Source: Patiria miniata
Lineage: Eukaryota; Echinodermata; Asteroidea; Valvatida; Asterinidae
DNA: 64,000 bases
Direction: 5' to 3'
Assembly (NCBI RefSeq): GCF_015706575.1
Contig: NW_024037063.1
Coordinates: 10,726,927 to 10,790,926, forward strand
The position numbers and the translations under genes were made by a program. Of the stretch, positions 23,901-38,900 are shown in pieces (within the stretch, counting starts at the first letter, position 1; every line of letters begins with the position of its first letter). The notes beneath the pieces are model-generated. The model was not told the origin of the DNA. It saw nothing but the letters and a program-made list of their open reading frames with translations, and did no database searches.

Positions 23901-26900
23901 AGCGTCGAAATCATAATCTCATCTACCCAAAATCCAATCCTAAAACACCAATTGTGTACAAGGAATACGATGCCACTTCAAAACATAATAATAATAATGA
24001 TATTAATAATAATAATAATTTGGGAGGCTAATCATCCTTACTCGCAGCTGGTATGCTGAATTGCGAATGACGCGGCTACAACGTGGTCGGGCCGCTGGCA
24101 CGTAAAGGCGCCTATGGCTGCCGGCCACATCGACCCATATATGACCACGGAGCACAGCCTGAGATCGAAAGTGTTTGATTTTTCCGGAGGGAGGAAAACC
24201 GGAGGGCCCGGAGAAAAACCCACGTGGCACAGGAGAGAACCAACGCACAACTCTACTCACATGCCATCCGCGGCCAGGATTCGAACCGTGGTCACCTTGG
24301 TGAGAGGCGAGCGCTTTACGCACAAGCCACCCATGCCACCCAAATAAAGTCCAAAATGAAATTCCTTGTAATTTATCAATAGGCTGGACATTCATATTGC
24401 AGCTGTTAACAGGTGGAACGGATGGGAAGTATGACACTAAGTGGCTTGCTAACAGACCCGATCAGAACGAAAAATGTTTTATTGCCAACAAACACGCTAA
24501 AGAGAAGTTTAGATTTTAGATTCAGAAATTCCGACATAGCCGTCCCCTTTGTTTGTAGAATATTCCAAGTTGTTATGTTGAGGGTTATACCTTGCTGCGT
24601 ATGTCATCCGTGAGGTTCTTGAAAGCAGCACTCGATGTATTTAGTAGATCGTCGGTAAATGTTCCGTTCACAAGCGTCACGTTTGCCATCAATGTGGTGA
24701 TGCCTTGAAAAGGGAAACAGAGGTATTGTTCATCATCCTATGAAGAGTTTTATTATGCAAGTGTCCCTTACTTTGTAGGTTAATGTCAAAAAAACTGTCT
24801 ACATTGTAGTTGGGTTATTATTGTTGGATTACATAGTGCAGTTTTGAAGCGTGTGTACCGCAAACCAACAACCCAATCCTAACCTGATTTCATAATGATG
24901 GCTTGATACTCGGCGGTAACATCGATGAGTGACCCTCTGCCTCTTCCAACACAGATGTAAGCTCCTTGGTCCCGCAGTTCTTCAAAGGAAGGAAAGATGA
25001 GAGCGTAGCCATTGGTAACGAAGTCACGCTGGCCGTCAGCGTTGATTCGGTACCAATCGTAGCTAGCGGCATTCTCAATTGGGCACTCAACTGGGAAAGG
25101 CTGATCACTCGGCAAGTCACTAGGAGCCTCAATCAAATACCGGGCCGACGATGAAACAACGGGAGCTATAATATGGGGGAAATGTAAGAAAGAGAGACAG
25201 TAAAAGAATGTCTTATGATATTTAGAGCAGGAACCAAGAAGAAATCACAAGAAAATAATCCGAGGCAGCCTTGGTGTATGGCCAGGAATGCAAGACGTTG
25301 TCTTTGAATGTCAGAATCAATTCAGTGAAGTTACCTGGTCCGGGTGCTGACGATTCCCGACATTGCTGATATGACAGATACTCCTGCTGCAGTCCATTAC
25401 CGCATTTCAATTCCTTGAAGTCAGTCTCAAGTCCAGTCCATTCTTTGAAGAATGCTTCACAGTCGTCTCCTTGCTCGCACTGTATCACTGAGAGTTCTGC
25501 TGTCATCAATACACCTTGTAGCAAGTCCTCCACACCTTGGCTTGACATGACTGACAGGATCACATTAAATACCCCGATTTCCAGAGCAACAGGTGGAACA
25601 ATTTGCAGATCCACTTTCATTGCAGTGTCGTTCAAACTCTGCATTGTGCTGTAACCATCGCGATACTCTTGATTGTAATAGTACAGAAGATACTCTTTTC
25701 CAGGCGCCGTAATCCTCACATCGTACGTAAGCAGTGGGATAATTTTAAAAAATATGGTTGATTTGACTGTTATGCTCAATTTGTGAGCGATCGCGGGATG
25801 GGCCATAGTGAAATTGAAGTTGTAATCCCAAGAGCTCGAACTGAGAAGATGAGAGGAGTAACAAGTAGACGCAGAAACATTTACTGTAAGTTCTTTAGCA
25901 AAGTAGACGTCCTCGCAACCAGATCCTGCAAAACAAAGAGCATTATTTAACAGGTTTAATTTGAATTATGGCAATGCGAATTTGAAGGCGTTTCGTTAAC
26001 AGTTCAAGCCCTTAGTTTAGCAACGTACTTCATAATAAACCCGTGAATGAACTTATTGATCAATACCCTCAGTTAATTTTTGTTCTGAACATTGTTGTTA
26101 TACACCGATCTTCTATTTCAGAAATGTATGTCTAAACTGAATTGAAAAACAATTTTAACAAATGGGACTAAATTGTCATGTGACTTTTCATATATTTTGT
26201 TGAAATGCCCTCTGGATAACAGTTTAGTTAATGGAATAAAAACAGTAGAATGTAGTCATGTATCTGAGTAGCCAAATCAAAACTGATTGATAGCCAATTA
26301 ACGTGTATGGTGTTACTTTTAAAAGATTCTAAAACATTACTTACCCCATTTGGTCACAGTTACTTCTCTACTGGGTTTAAAGTTGTCTATCAAACACCTA
26401 AATCTGAGTTTAATAAAACAAATAGTGGAGAATAATTACTAAGTAAATGCGTGACTGATCCGGGGTTAAGTTAAGACTAATTTGACAAACAAGATCACAT
26501 TTTTGACGTCTGACATTGTGCGACATTAAATGGTAATAATTCGAATACTGACACTCGATAACAACTCAGCTATTATACGAGACCAAAAACGCGGTTGATT
26601 TGTGTTTATAATGGCGTGATAATATTCCATAAGATTAGGTTTTACTTGAGTAGCGTATCCAAGGGGAGAAGGGGACCAGAGGGGGCACTCTTACCCTCCC
26701 CCGGGTTTTTTTTGATCACCAAAATTTTTGCTCAGCAATTATTTCAATAAATGGTAAGAGAGTTCTGACATCAATCCCAAAAAGAAAACCGCTCAAAAAC
26801 CATGAAAATGCGCCGTGAAAATGTGTATATAATTTCCAGTATGCATAATGATGGTCAGTTTTGAAGAGTCCTCCCCCCAGGAGGCCAAGTGTCCGGAGGA

Positions 26901-29900
26901 AAAAAACATGTCTACATTTCGGCGCCGATGTGCGGTTGACCCCCCCCCCCACACACATCCAAAGCTGGACACGCTACTGTTTTTACTCAATTCAGAACTA
27001 CACTTTAAGCCAACATTTCTGCCAAGTGTAAACCTCTATGAGTTAGGTACGTATATTATTTACATGTTGTGTACACATTGTACTGGTTTTACCTTTTAGG
27101 AGAGTCAGCAACTACAACCTCCAAATAGACTGAATTCAAGCGGGACTGTAGTGTGGTGCCCTTCCCGTCTATCCATTCTACAAGCGGTGGAATGTCACCA
27201 GTTCCCAGACATGACAAGGTGACCTCGTCATTTAGGAATGACGTCACATCAGGGCTGATATACGTAAATGACGGTTTGCCTGGACAGGAATACAATGTTC
27301 ACGATACTTTTCGTTGTTTATATGTTTTAGGGCAATCAATGTCAACGATAATGGTCCTTGTTTATGCTTTCTTTAGCGTTGTTCAATCAGGTTGTACACA
27401 GCTTTTTTGGAAAGCATTTCAGCTGTTTTTATGCAATGCGTTGTCCCTGAGTGATTTTTACTACGAATCCATAGCTGAGCACATAAAAAGGTGAATGAAT
27501 AGCTTCCATTAAAACCGGCAACCGTGTACACATGAGTCCAGCATAACTAACATTTGCATCCTTGTGGAGTCATTCCTTTGTTCTCGTGTACTAAAGTTTT
27601 CGAGTTTGAAAGTGTACTTTCGAAACAGAATTAATTTCCTGGGCTGAAATTCGGACTTAATATCCCTTCAAACTTCAATTTGCGCCCGATGAACACACCT
27701 TGGAAATTCCTAGTTGAGGAGTAAAAACCCATATATCTTTTTCGTGATAACCTATTGAAATTTCCCTGTGAAGACGTATACAATCTTTTGTTCCCTATTG
27801 TGCACATGTATCCACAGGGTACCGTGTATCAGATAAGTTCTAGTTGCTTAACTGGGAATGGAGAGAGGGCGGCCTGCCCCACTCGAGGCCGATGCCCCAC
27901 TCAGAATTGGGGAAGTATAATGAGGTCCACAAAGGGCATCCACGAATTGGACCCTATAACTTCGCCACAGATTGCGTCAGTATTGCAAGCACATCCATAT
28001 ATCCACCAAACAGGTGTGATTTTGTCTTACAGTCACTTTATGGACATGTGAACAAAAGATGTCCACATAATGCAGGTTGTGTTGACGTAATGTGGACCAA
28101 GCCATGTCCACATAACGTTTCGCCCTCTTTTGAAAACAGGTTAAGAGGCATTTTCGGGTTAGGGTTATCTGTCGCAGAACAACGCGAAACATTCAAGGAA
28201 ATAAAAAAAATGGGGTTGAAAGAGTTTTCACAGTTTATAAGTAAAGTTAGATTTTGTACCGAGTTTTCTAAACTAAACAAAAACAAAGGAATGTCCACAT
28301 AGCGTGGTGAATGTCCACATGGGTGTTTAACGAGTTATATTAATTAGCTCTATGGTGAGAACTCACCAAGGCACTTGTCGTACTTAGAAAAGAAAAGTTC
28401 ATTGGTTTCAGGCATGCCGCAAGTGGTATTGTAAATGTGCTTGGCGGACAGAATGCCCCTCCTCCACGTTGTGTATTCCGTAAGGCACTCGCAACCACTA
28501 AGGTATGTTCTGTAATACAGGGTGATGCAGTCAAGACAGGTAACGTTGACAGGTGTTGTAGAACTGTTCTGGGTATCCGTGATGTACTCGATGGTAACAC
28601 TGATGTTTTGTCCGGAGTCAACAAGGAGAGGAACCCGTAGTTCTTTTGCAACGACTGTATAACCATCATCTACCTGCATGGTCCAAGAAAAAAATCACTA
28701 GTCCAAATAATATATTTTGTACCTTTTATGGTTTTCTTTTAACAGATATAAAAATGTGAGATTTAGATAATCCATAGGAATAATGTTATTACAGGTAAAA
28801 GTTGTTTTCCCTATGCCAATCTTAATATCACAGGATGATATCACAGTTCGGGAACCCTTCAAACTTACCCATAGTTCTGAAGTATGTACAGAGTTAGTCA
28901 ATAAAATGTTGACCAATGCCGTTTTGTAAATCAGCTCAGTGAAGTCCTGCACGGTCAACTCCACCTTAAACAAAAGAATATTGGGAATAATGTTAAGCTA
29001 TAACTTTTCTTTATGCACTTTTGAAAGAGAAAATCACTCTGTTTCTGTACATATATACATGTATATATTTGCGTCCCGTAGATGTAAATAGGTTGCAATG
29101 TATGTCACGTATCGGAAGCATACTCACCTTGCCAATGTAGGTTGACTTGGACAAGAATGCTGGCGCAGTGAACGTGTACACCGCTGTATTGTTCTCCAAG
29201 AAAGAATCATTAACTTTCAGGAATCCACTCTGGTCAATGCACAATTCTCTTACATTACTGTAAGCCTGGCAGAAACTGTAAGCTGTGGAGAAACAAAATC
29301 GAAGTCTATTTCCAACGCTGCATAATTTGATGTAGTGGTAGATAACTTCGACTGCTTAAATATTATCCTTGTCACCTTCCAACATTAATAAGTCTTGTAT
29401 TTCCTGCAACGTACCATGTACTGAAACTGTGCAATATATTACATTAGCACACGCAATCTTGGTTGTAGATGATGCTATTCTTTGCCCTTGAAAGATTAGA
29501 TATTAACGACACAGACATTTAATGACATGACATCTATATAGCTGGGAGCTGGGCTTTAATGCTAGTAAAAACGCTTCTGTTGGATCGGATTGATACTTAC
29601 ATTCGGAGGAGCACATAGTTGAATTCTCGTCTGAGTTATCGTAATCACCACAATCATAAAAGTTGTCACAGACTTGAGAACGAGGAATGCACACACCGTT
29701 CGAGCATTTGTGCTGGTCAACTTGGCAATCTTCATAAAATGGAAAAGAGGAAATGTGATGAAGGTCACGGTATACGTTAGTCTACAATATTGCACAGTGA
29801 AATATACATGTACCCAGGAGACTCAACCATCCAGATACAGACATTTTTAATAACGTATAAAACCAAAGCTTCGAAGAATATCTCCGATGGGGAAATCTTT

Positions 29901-32900
29901 AAATCCTACTTTCAGATTGCATTTTTGGACTTTTGAGTACAAACATGACAAGCATTTTGTGCGGGCAGTCTTCAGCAAAGCATCTCAATGAAGGTGTTGA
30001 TAATAACCTGTTAGTCAGTGGCTGGTCTTAGCAAACACGAATTTGTTCTCTTTCAGACGGCTAAAGTGAGGCATCACATTCAACACAAGATATTCCTCAG
30101 TCACAACTTCCACAATGAAAGCCTAGCCTCGATGTGGCAAATAAACAGCAATTTGTTATCAAGGGCCGAGATAAATAAATGCCTCCATAAATGGCAATTG
30201 GCGTATGTACACAATGAGGCTGGAGGAGTGAAGGACCACTTTCAGTGAACTAACAGTGTAGTGAAACTATCACGTCCACTCATCATAGGGTATGGGGAAA
30301 CCCCCAACACTTCCCCATATTATCTAATTCCAAATCGTATAACGTTTGCTGGTACTTCAAACGTGCGTGTTTGATCGATCTGATGGATTCCCCTATATTT
30401 CTCCGCCCGTGTTTTCATGTGAAAATAATAGTGAAACATATTATTCCACAACTGCGTTTCTGTTTATTATATACAACCATTCATAATACCAGTTTGTATA
30501 TACCTCTTCTTTTTTCCCCTCAAATGAGGAGAATATGTTGCAGTTGGTTTCAAAAGGGCTCGGCTGTTAATATTTAATACAGGTTAAAAGTTCAGAAGTT
30601 AATGTTAGCAGTTTTTAATATAGATTTTCCGGGCCAAATTAGTCAAATTAGCAGCCATTTTTTAATTCACTGTCAATCAATTTTGCTCGAAATTGTGCTG
30701 CTAACATGATAATTTTACGTATCTTACGAAGCAAAAAAAAAGGGCATTCAAATGTTCAGAGTAAACTTTAAATACATTGTAATTTGCCTGGGCAGTCTTT
30801 TCGCATAGTTATAGTCATACAACTGACTAATGCTGTTTGTAAAGGTTGTTTGTAAAGTGTTATACAAAAAAATTGACTTTGAGCTGCTATTAAGAAGCAA
30901 AGGGTCCGCTAAAACTCATCGACATGGCAGCTCGTCGTCATCATTCAACATTTACAATGTACACAGCTAGATTGATCGAGGCATTTGAGGTACACGATTA
31001 TGATTAATTAAAACTTGCATATTGTGGCGAAACAGTCGGTGGACTGGTGCGAGTTTACCATGGCTCGCCTGGTTCCCCGACGTAGTGCGTAGGGTATAGC
31101 GCGTAGTCAGAGATTTGTAGGCAGTTCGTCTGCAGACGCTGTTAAGTGAACTTCGGAACGCAATTATTGCCGATTACTGAGTTAACCTCGTGTATGATCG
31201 CCGCTGCTGCTATCGTAAGTGTGGACATCGCGGCGTGCTGTTGAAGGCGGATGGTGAGACTTTAGAGCAATCATTAGCAAGCTAGACCTTTCGTTGGAAG
31301 GGGTAATTAGCCTGGATGTTATGGGTTGAGCTGGTGACTGGGGACCTAAGGTTCGTGTGGTATGTGCAGCAGTATTCCCTGGTCGGGAATTGGGTTGCCT
31401 GTTGCCTGTCGACCTTTGTCGCCAGGAGTCACCTCGGGGTTATAAACCGCGCTCCGTAACCTGAGCCCAGTGATTTCTGTATGCTAGGTTGCATGTGAGG
31501 GTTACTCTGGTAAAGTCTTAATCAGTGTGTGCCGTTCATAATTTGTTGCTGTTGATCGCACTGGGTGTGCACAGTGAGGTTCTTACCACTGTGGGATAAT
31601 CGTTCTAGCTAATCAACGAGATTAATTACATAGAGCCTGGTTAGGCTGGTTGTTGTAAGCATTGTATAATAAGAGGTTATTGTTGTGTAAGGCTTACTTT
31701 ATAGGGATAAACCTAGAGCAGCGGGGAACGTTGTTCTGCGAGGTTTATTTGCCACTCATTGAACTTTAAGCCTGTGTATTGGACCAAATAAAGAGTTGTT
31801 TCTTGTTCTCTAAGACACATGTGTAGTGAGGTTTATTGAGGTTCCCTGGTCACCTCTAGGTTGCTTGCCACGTGAATTAAAATTCCTTTAGCGTTGGTAT
31901 ATTTCCAACAAACGGACAGGCCTAGGACTTGAATCCTCCGTTCGTGACGTTGTCCCCCCTTATTTGCGTATAACCGCTCATGCGCATGTAAGGTCATTAA
32001 ATATATTTGTGGGATAGTCAGCTCTTGTTGGTGTGGGTGTAATTCCTTATCCATAGACGGGCGGGCGCGCCACAAATGGTGTCAGAAGTGGGATGCTTTA
32101 GGTTTACTTTTCACGAGGTTGACAGCATCCTGTGTAAGGTTGTTGAGGTTTACTAATAACCCTCTTGTGAGGTGTTGGCGTCAATATTTTGTTTGTTATT
32201 AATTTCACTCATTTTGGTTGTTCTGGTTTTCACTGCAACTGGGGTCGGTTGCAGACGTCAGTATGAGCGACAGTTTCAAGGGTAGTGTTGTCACTTTGGG
32301 TGAGGTTGATTCCCCGGGAGTTAACACTGACAAGTCCCTGGAGGCAGAGAATCAATTGCTGCAATGGGAGGTTCAACAATTGAAAGCTGAGCTACGGCGG
32401 AACTTCCGGAAGGGAAAAACTTCGAGCACACCTGCTGAAGAGGGTCGTGTTCGGTCTGAGGTTGATTCGGAGATCAATATCAGGTTGCCGAGGGAAACCT
32501 CGGGGTATGCTTCATTTGAGGGTGAACCCAAAGGAGGTTTGGCTAAACCTGGTGGGGCGAACCTTAATACCAGTACACCACAGGGAAAGTCTCCGCATGG
32601 GGTCAGGTCTGGTGGTGATTTTGGACTGAGTCCAGTCACAAATCCGTTTGTAGGGGTTGTTGCGAGTGATGCTCGGAAGCTGCATACGGACTTAATGAGT
32701 TTTGCGACACGACCGCCAACGAGGTGTACTGGCAACCTCACAGAGAGTTGTAGTGACACTGAAACAGTTCCTTGGAAACTCACGAGGGAGCCGCGGGTAG
32801 TTGGTGAGGTTAATTGTCCGGGGTCTGTGAGTGGGACGTCACGTTGCCCTCACATTGTGCCAGACAGGTATGACGGGAAGGTTGTTTGGAATAAGTATTT

Positions 32901-35900
32901 CAGGCATTTTGAATCCTGTCGGGAAGTGAATGGTTGGACCGATTTACAGGCTGTCAAGTACTTGTCCGCAAGTTTACAGGGTAGTGCACTGAGGTTGATT
33001 GGTGAGGGTGCACCGTCTGGTCGCGTGCACACCTATGGTGAGCTTGTGAAGTTGTTAGAGCAGAGGTTTGGGCATAGTCAACAAGCTGAGAACTTTTTGG
33101 TGGATTTACGGCATCGTCGGCATAAACCAAAGGAGACTCTTCGTGAGTTGGATCAGGCTATTAGAGAGTTGACAGTGAAGGCTTATCCTGAGATACAGGA
33201 AGAAGCCAGGGATAGGCTTGCCAAGAATCATTTCATGGATGCTGTAGAGAGTCAGTCAGTGCGGGAGGGCATTCACCGAGCCCGTCCCAGGGGTCTTGAT
33301 GAAGCTGTTAGGGCGGCACTGGAAACTGAGAATTTTGAAAGAGTTGAGCAGCAGCGGAGGCAAGATAACAAGCCGACCAAGTTTGCGAGAGCACTCGACA
33401 GTAGTCCGGAGGATAGGCTTGAGGAGATGGGGCATGCCATCAAAAAGAGGGTGTGTTCCATGGTCGAGTCATTGTTTTCTGAGTTGTCGAAGCAAAGTGG
33501 GGAAACTAAGATGGAAGTGTCTCCGTCGAGATCACCTAAAACTCCTAAGAAGGAGCGAGGTGATCTGAGGTGTTTTAACTGCGGTGAACCATGTCATTTC
33601 CGGCGAGCATGTAAGGGGCCGCGGCCGAAGCAAGGTTACAAGCAGGGAAACGCCGTCCAGCCGACCGGCGGGCTCGCGGGCAGGCTGGAAAGTTCACTGA
33701 GCCCACAGGAGGTTGTAGTCAGAAGAGACCCTCAGGTGGGGCAAGCGACCAAGTAGTGGTCGCAGGCCCCATGGGTGCGGGAAAGGCAAAATATGGTTTG
33801 TTCGTGGATGGGACGATACGGGGCACCAAGTGTAGGTTTCTCATCGATACTGGGTCGACCGACACTGTGGTGAGCAGCATAGTGTATCACCAAATTCCAT
33901 GGGAACAGAGACCAATTTTGGAGACAGGACTGAAGGTGGAGCAAGTTGATGGTAGTCCGTTGGCAGTGGTTGGGGCTGCCTCGGTGGAGGTACAGATAGG
34001 GAAGACAGTAGCCACTGCGAAGGTGATCTTTGCCGATGTCCCGTATTCAGGAATTCTGGGGATGAATTTCCTGTTGCCCATGGGTGCGAGTTTGGATCTG
34101 CAATCTCTTCAACTGAGGTTAAATGGTGAACACATTAAATGCACTAATAGTGCTGGTGAGTCGTTTGTGGGGAGGGTAGTTGTCATTGAGACTACGGAGA
34201 TTCCCTCTGTCCGTGAGGTTGTGGTGCCCGGCACCATTTCAAGGTTGTGTGAGGTTGTTGAGGGTCCTGTTTTTGTTGAGCCTGTGGAGGGTGGTGGTGA
34301 GTTAGCGCAGCGAGGTTTAGTCCTTGCTAGGTCACTGGTTGAGGGTGACTTGGACGTGTTGCCGCTACGGGTGCTTAACCCTTGTAGGGAGATGCGCGTC
34401 GTGCGGCGGGGTACCACCGTAGGGATGGTCTGTCAGGCTGAGGTTGACCGTGGTCATGATATTCCCTGTAGAAGAGGCGAGGTTGAGAGTAACCTCCCTG
34501 TACATCTACGGGACCTGTACAGTAGAAGCGTGAGGTTTCTGAGGGATGAGGATCATTATCAGGTGATGAAGTGTCTGTCGGAGTATAATGATGTGTTTTC
34601 TCGGGGTGAGCACGATATCGGTTGGACCGAGGTTGTGGAGCATCACATTAACACGGGCGGTGCGGGGCCAATTAAAGAGAGGCCTAGGCGTCACCCGAGT
34701 TGTAATCAACAGGAGATCATGAGGCAAGTCCGTGACCTGGAGGAGAGGGGTGTCATCGAGCCGTCGGATAGTCCTTGTGCTGCCAACGTTGTCTTGGTCA
34801 AGAAGAAAGATGAGAAGTTGGATGCGTTAGGGGAAGCTCAATGGTTTTCCACACTCGATTTGGCCTCGGGCTATTGGCAGGTTGCCCTTGGCAAGGACGC
34901 CAGCCAGAAGTCGAGTTTTTGTTGTTCGCAACGGCTTGTATAGGTGGAAATGCATGCCTTTCGGCCTTTGCAATGCTCCGGCGACTTTTGAAAGACTAAT
35001 GGAGAAGGTCATGGCTGGTCTCCAGTGGGACATCCACTTGATTTATCTTGATGATGTGATTGTCTTTTAGAAGACTCTTGAGGAAGAGGTACAGCGTCTC
35101 AGGGTTGTGTTCGAGAGACTGCTGGAGGCTAGACTTAAGCTGAAGCCCAGCAAGTGTAGTCTGTTTCAGCGGTCAGTAGGTTACCTTAGCCACATTGTGT
35201 CGGCCGAAGGTGTGGCAACTGGCAACTGATCCTGGACAGATGTCAGCTGTGGCCGATTGGCCGGTCCTGAAATGTGTCAAGGAAGTAAGGAGTTTTCTAG
35301 GACTTGCTTCCTACTACCGGAAGTTCATCCGGGGTTTTGCGGAAGTTGCATCTCCGCTGCATGAGTTGACAGGGAAGTCTAGGGAGTATCTTTGGACAGC
35401 GGCGTGTCAACAGGCCTTTGAGGAATTGAAACAAAGACTGCAGGAGGCTCCTGTTCTGGTTTATCCCTTGTCTGTTGGTGACTACATCTTGGATACAGAT
35501 GCGAGTGGAGTTGGGATAGGGGCGGTCCTGTCCCAAGTCCAACAGGGTGAGGAGAAGGTAGTGGCCTATGCAAGCCGTAAGCTGAGCAAGGCTGAGAGAA
35601 ACTATTGCGTCACGAGGCAAGAGCTGCTGGCTGTAGTGGTTTATCTCAAACACTTCAAGCAATATCTGTATGGTCGAAAGATTACCGTGAGAACGGATCA
35701 TGCTGCGTTGAGGTGGTTGCTCAACTTCAAGAACCCTGAGGGCCAGCTTGCGAGGTGGCTAGAGGTGGTGTCTGATTATGACGTGTCAATTCAGCCAGGC
35801 CTGGACGGAAACATGCAAACGCAGATGCTCTGTCCCGCAGGCAGTGCAAGCAGTGTGGGCGTAGTGAAGACCCTAGTGAGGTGGAACCTGCTGAGGTGTC

Positions 35901-38900
35901 CGAAACTGTTGAGGCCTGTGAGGTTTCTACAGAGTCTGTCTCAGGAGTCTCAGAGGTTGCCAAGTCAGCAGTGAGGGGAATTCTTGCTGAGCCTCATCTA
36001 TCTCAAGAGGTAGTGAGGGAAGCACAGATGGCAGATCCCGATATGAGGTGGTTGATCGAGGCGAAGGAAGGTGCGAGGGGTCGGCCGGACTGGAGTAGTG
36101 TCTCACACACTTCCAAGGTCCATAAGACACTTTGGTCTATATGGACTCAAATGGAGGTGCAGCAACAAATGCTGAGCCGAAGGTGGGAATCCAATGATGG
36201 TCGGTCAATCCGCTGGCAGTTGTTGCTGCCGGAAAAGCTCCGGAGTGATGTTCTGCAAGTACTTCATGGTGGACGGACGAGTGGTCATCTTGGCATGAGA
36301 AAAACATTAGCCAAGGTAAGATTTCGTTACTTTTGGCCAAACATGACGGCCGATGTGAGGTCCTTCCTTCGATGTTGTGAATTGTGTCAGAGGCGGAAGT
36401 CGCCATCGAAAAAGAGAGTTTCTCCTTTGCAGCAGTACAGAGTGGGTGCTCCCGTTGAGAGGGTAGCTCTGGACCTGCTGGGTCCACTGCCCCAGAGTGA
36501 CAGTGGAAATGTGTGGATTCTTGTTGTGGGTGACTATTGCTCCAAGTGGATGGAGGCATCCACTTCCCGATGCAAGGGCGAAGACAGTGGCATCGAAGTT
36601 TGTCACTGAGTTTGTATGCCGTTTTGGAGTCCCGCGGGAGCTTCATTCTGATCAGAGGAAGCAATTTTGAGTCTGCAGTTTTTGTAGAGATGTGTAGAGT
36701 CCTAGGAATCAAGAAAACGAGGACGACGGCTTACAACCCGAAATCTGACGGGATGGTAGAGCGTTTCAACAAAACGTTGGTTAACATTGTTTCCATGCTG
36801 ATTGAGCCTAAGAGGAAGCAGAGGGACTGGGACGAGTGTCTACCTTACGCGACCTTTGCTTACCGTTGCAGTCCACAAGAATCCACCGATGAGTCACCTA
36901 ACATGATGCTGTTGGGACGTGAGGTGACGTTGCCTGTTGATTTGATGGTTGAATGTCCTGAAGTCGAGGAGGTGGTCGAGACTGATTTTGCTTGGGAGTT
37001 GCGACGTAGGTTGCAGGAGGCCCATTGCCGGGCCAGTGAGTGTCTGAAGCAGACTGCCCGCCGACAGAAGCGAAACTACGACCGCAAGGTTGCAGGGGAA
37101 GGCCTGAAAGAGGGCCAGTTTGTTTGGTTGTTTAGCCATTCCAGGAAGAAGGGTGTCACTCCTAAATTACAGCTACGCTGGGAGGGGCCATGTTTGGTCG
37201 TGAAGAAGTTGTCCGATGAAACTTACAGGGTTCAGTTGAGGAAAGGGAGTAAGCCTCTCGTGGTTCACGCAGATATGTTGAAGCCCTATTCTGGCGACAA
37301 CTTGCAGCCGTGGGTGTATCGACCTAATAGAGTGACAGAAAGCTCTGAGGATACCGCACACGAGGTTGCCGAAATTGGGACAGCTGTAAGTGACGCACAT
37401 GAGGTTGCTGCGGTTGACCCTACTGTAAGTGGTGATATGGGGCAAGATGGGATGGAGTCCGCTGCTATGCCTGAGACTCACCCGAGGAACCAACAGGTTA
37501 CACGTAATGGACCTCACAAGGAGGTTGAAGTTTCCAGAAGATATCCAAGGAGAGAGCATAAGCTTCCGGTCAGATATCGATAGAGGGAAGCGCCTGAGGA
37601 TCGCTCTGGTGGAGGAACAACATTCCAAGTTCGTTCACCTGGACGGACAAGGCGTACAGCGGGAGGAACGGGTCGACTTGCATAATCAGCCTGTTGATGC
37701 GGACCTGTTCACTGTGGAGCCAGCCGACTAGACATCCATCCCCCAAGAAAAAACTGTAATCTTGCCAATCAAACATTCCAATGGTGTAAAAAAAATCCTT
37801 AATTCAACTTGTGATCCTTCTAATTAAGAAAAGAGAAAAGGGTATTTTTCTACCGGTGTTGAACAAGTTTTAGGATGTAATGTTTTATATATTAAAGTTT
37901 TTTATTTTTATGCATGTGTATTTTAAATAAGGTTTATGGTGTTATGTGTTTTAAATGTATCTTCTATTTAGTGAACCTTGCGGACTATTTTTACTGTATA
38001 AGTAAACCTCAAATGTGAGGTGTATGTTATTTTGTATAATGGACAAGTAGTCCACACTGTTTCTAATTATGTATTTTTTTAAAGCTGTTTAGGCCGAGGT
38101 GGCCTAAGCTTTGCTGGGCCCTGTGTGGCGAAACAGTCGGTGGACTGGTGCGAGTTTACCATGGCTCGCCTGGTTCCCCGACGTAGTGCGTAGGGTATAG
38201 CGCGTAGTCAGAGATTTGTAGGCAGTTCGTCTGCAGACGCTGTTAAGTGAACTTCGGAACGCAATTATTGCCGATTACTGAGTTAACCTCGTGTATGATC
38301 GAAGCTGCTGCTATCGTAAGTGTGGACATCGCGGCGTGCTGTTGAAGGCGGATGGTGAGACTTTAGAGCAATCATTAGCAAGCTAGACCTTTCGTTGTAA
38401 GGGGAAATTAGCCTGGGTGGCTGTGGGTTGAGCTGGTGACTGGGGACCTAAGGTTCGTGTGGTATGTGCAGCAGTATTCCCTGGTCGGGAATTGGGTTGC
38501 CTGTTGCCTGTCGACCTTTGTCGCCAGGAGTCACCTCGGGGTTATAAACCGCGCTCCGTAACCTGAGCCCAGTGATTTCTGTATGCTAGGTTGCATGTGA
38601 GGGTTACTCTGGTATAGAGTCTTTATCAGTGTGTGCAGTTCATAACTTGTTTCTGTTGATCGCACTGGGTGTGCACAGTGAGGTTCTTGCCACTGTGGGA
38701 TAATCGTTCTAGCTAATCAACGATGTTAATTACATAGAGCCTGGTTAGGCTGGTTGTTGTAAGCATTGTATAATAAGAGGTTATTGTTGTGTAAGGCTTA
38801 CTTTATAGGGATAAACCTAGAGCAGCGGGGAACGTTGTTCTGCGAGGTTTATTTGCCACTCATTGAACTTTAAGCCTGTGTATTGGACCAAATAAAGAGT

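Noticed and set aside
24272..24343. Functional tRNA gene at the SINE head
   Set aside because: A and B boxes continue into a SINE body with an (ATT)n tail, and a cloverleaf is not supported.
32218..33756. Upstream in-frame ATG at 32218 as the gag start
   Set aside because: The extra 15 residues lie in the leader near the primer-binding site and look non-coding; the ATG at 32263 is preferred, with low certainty.
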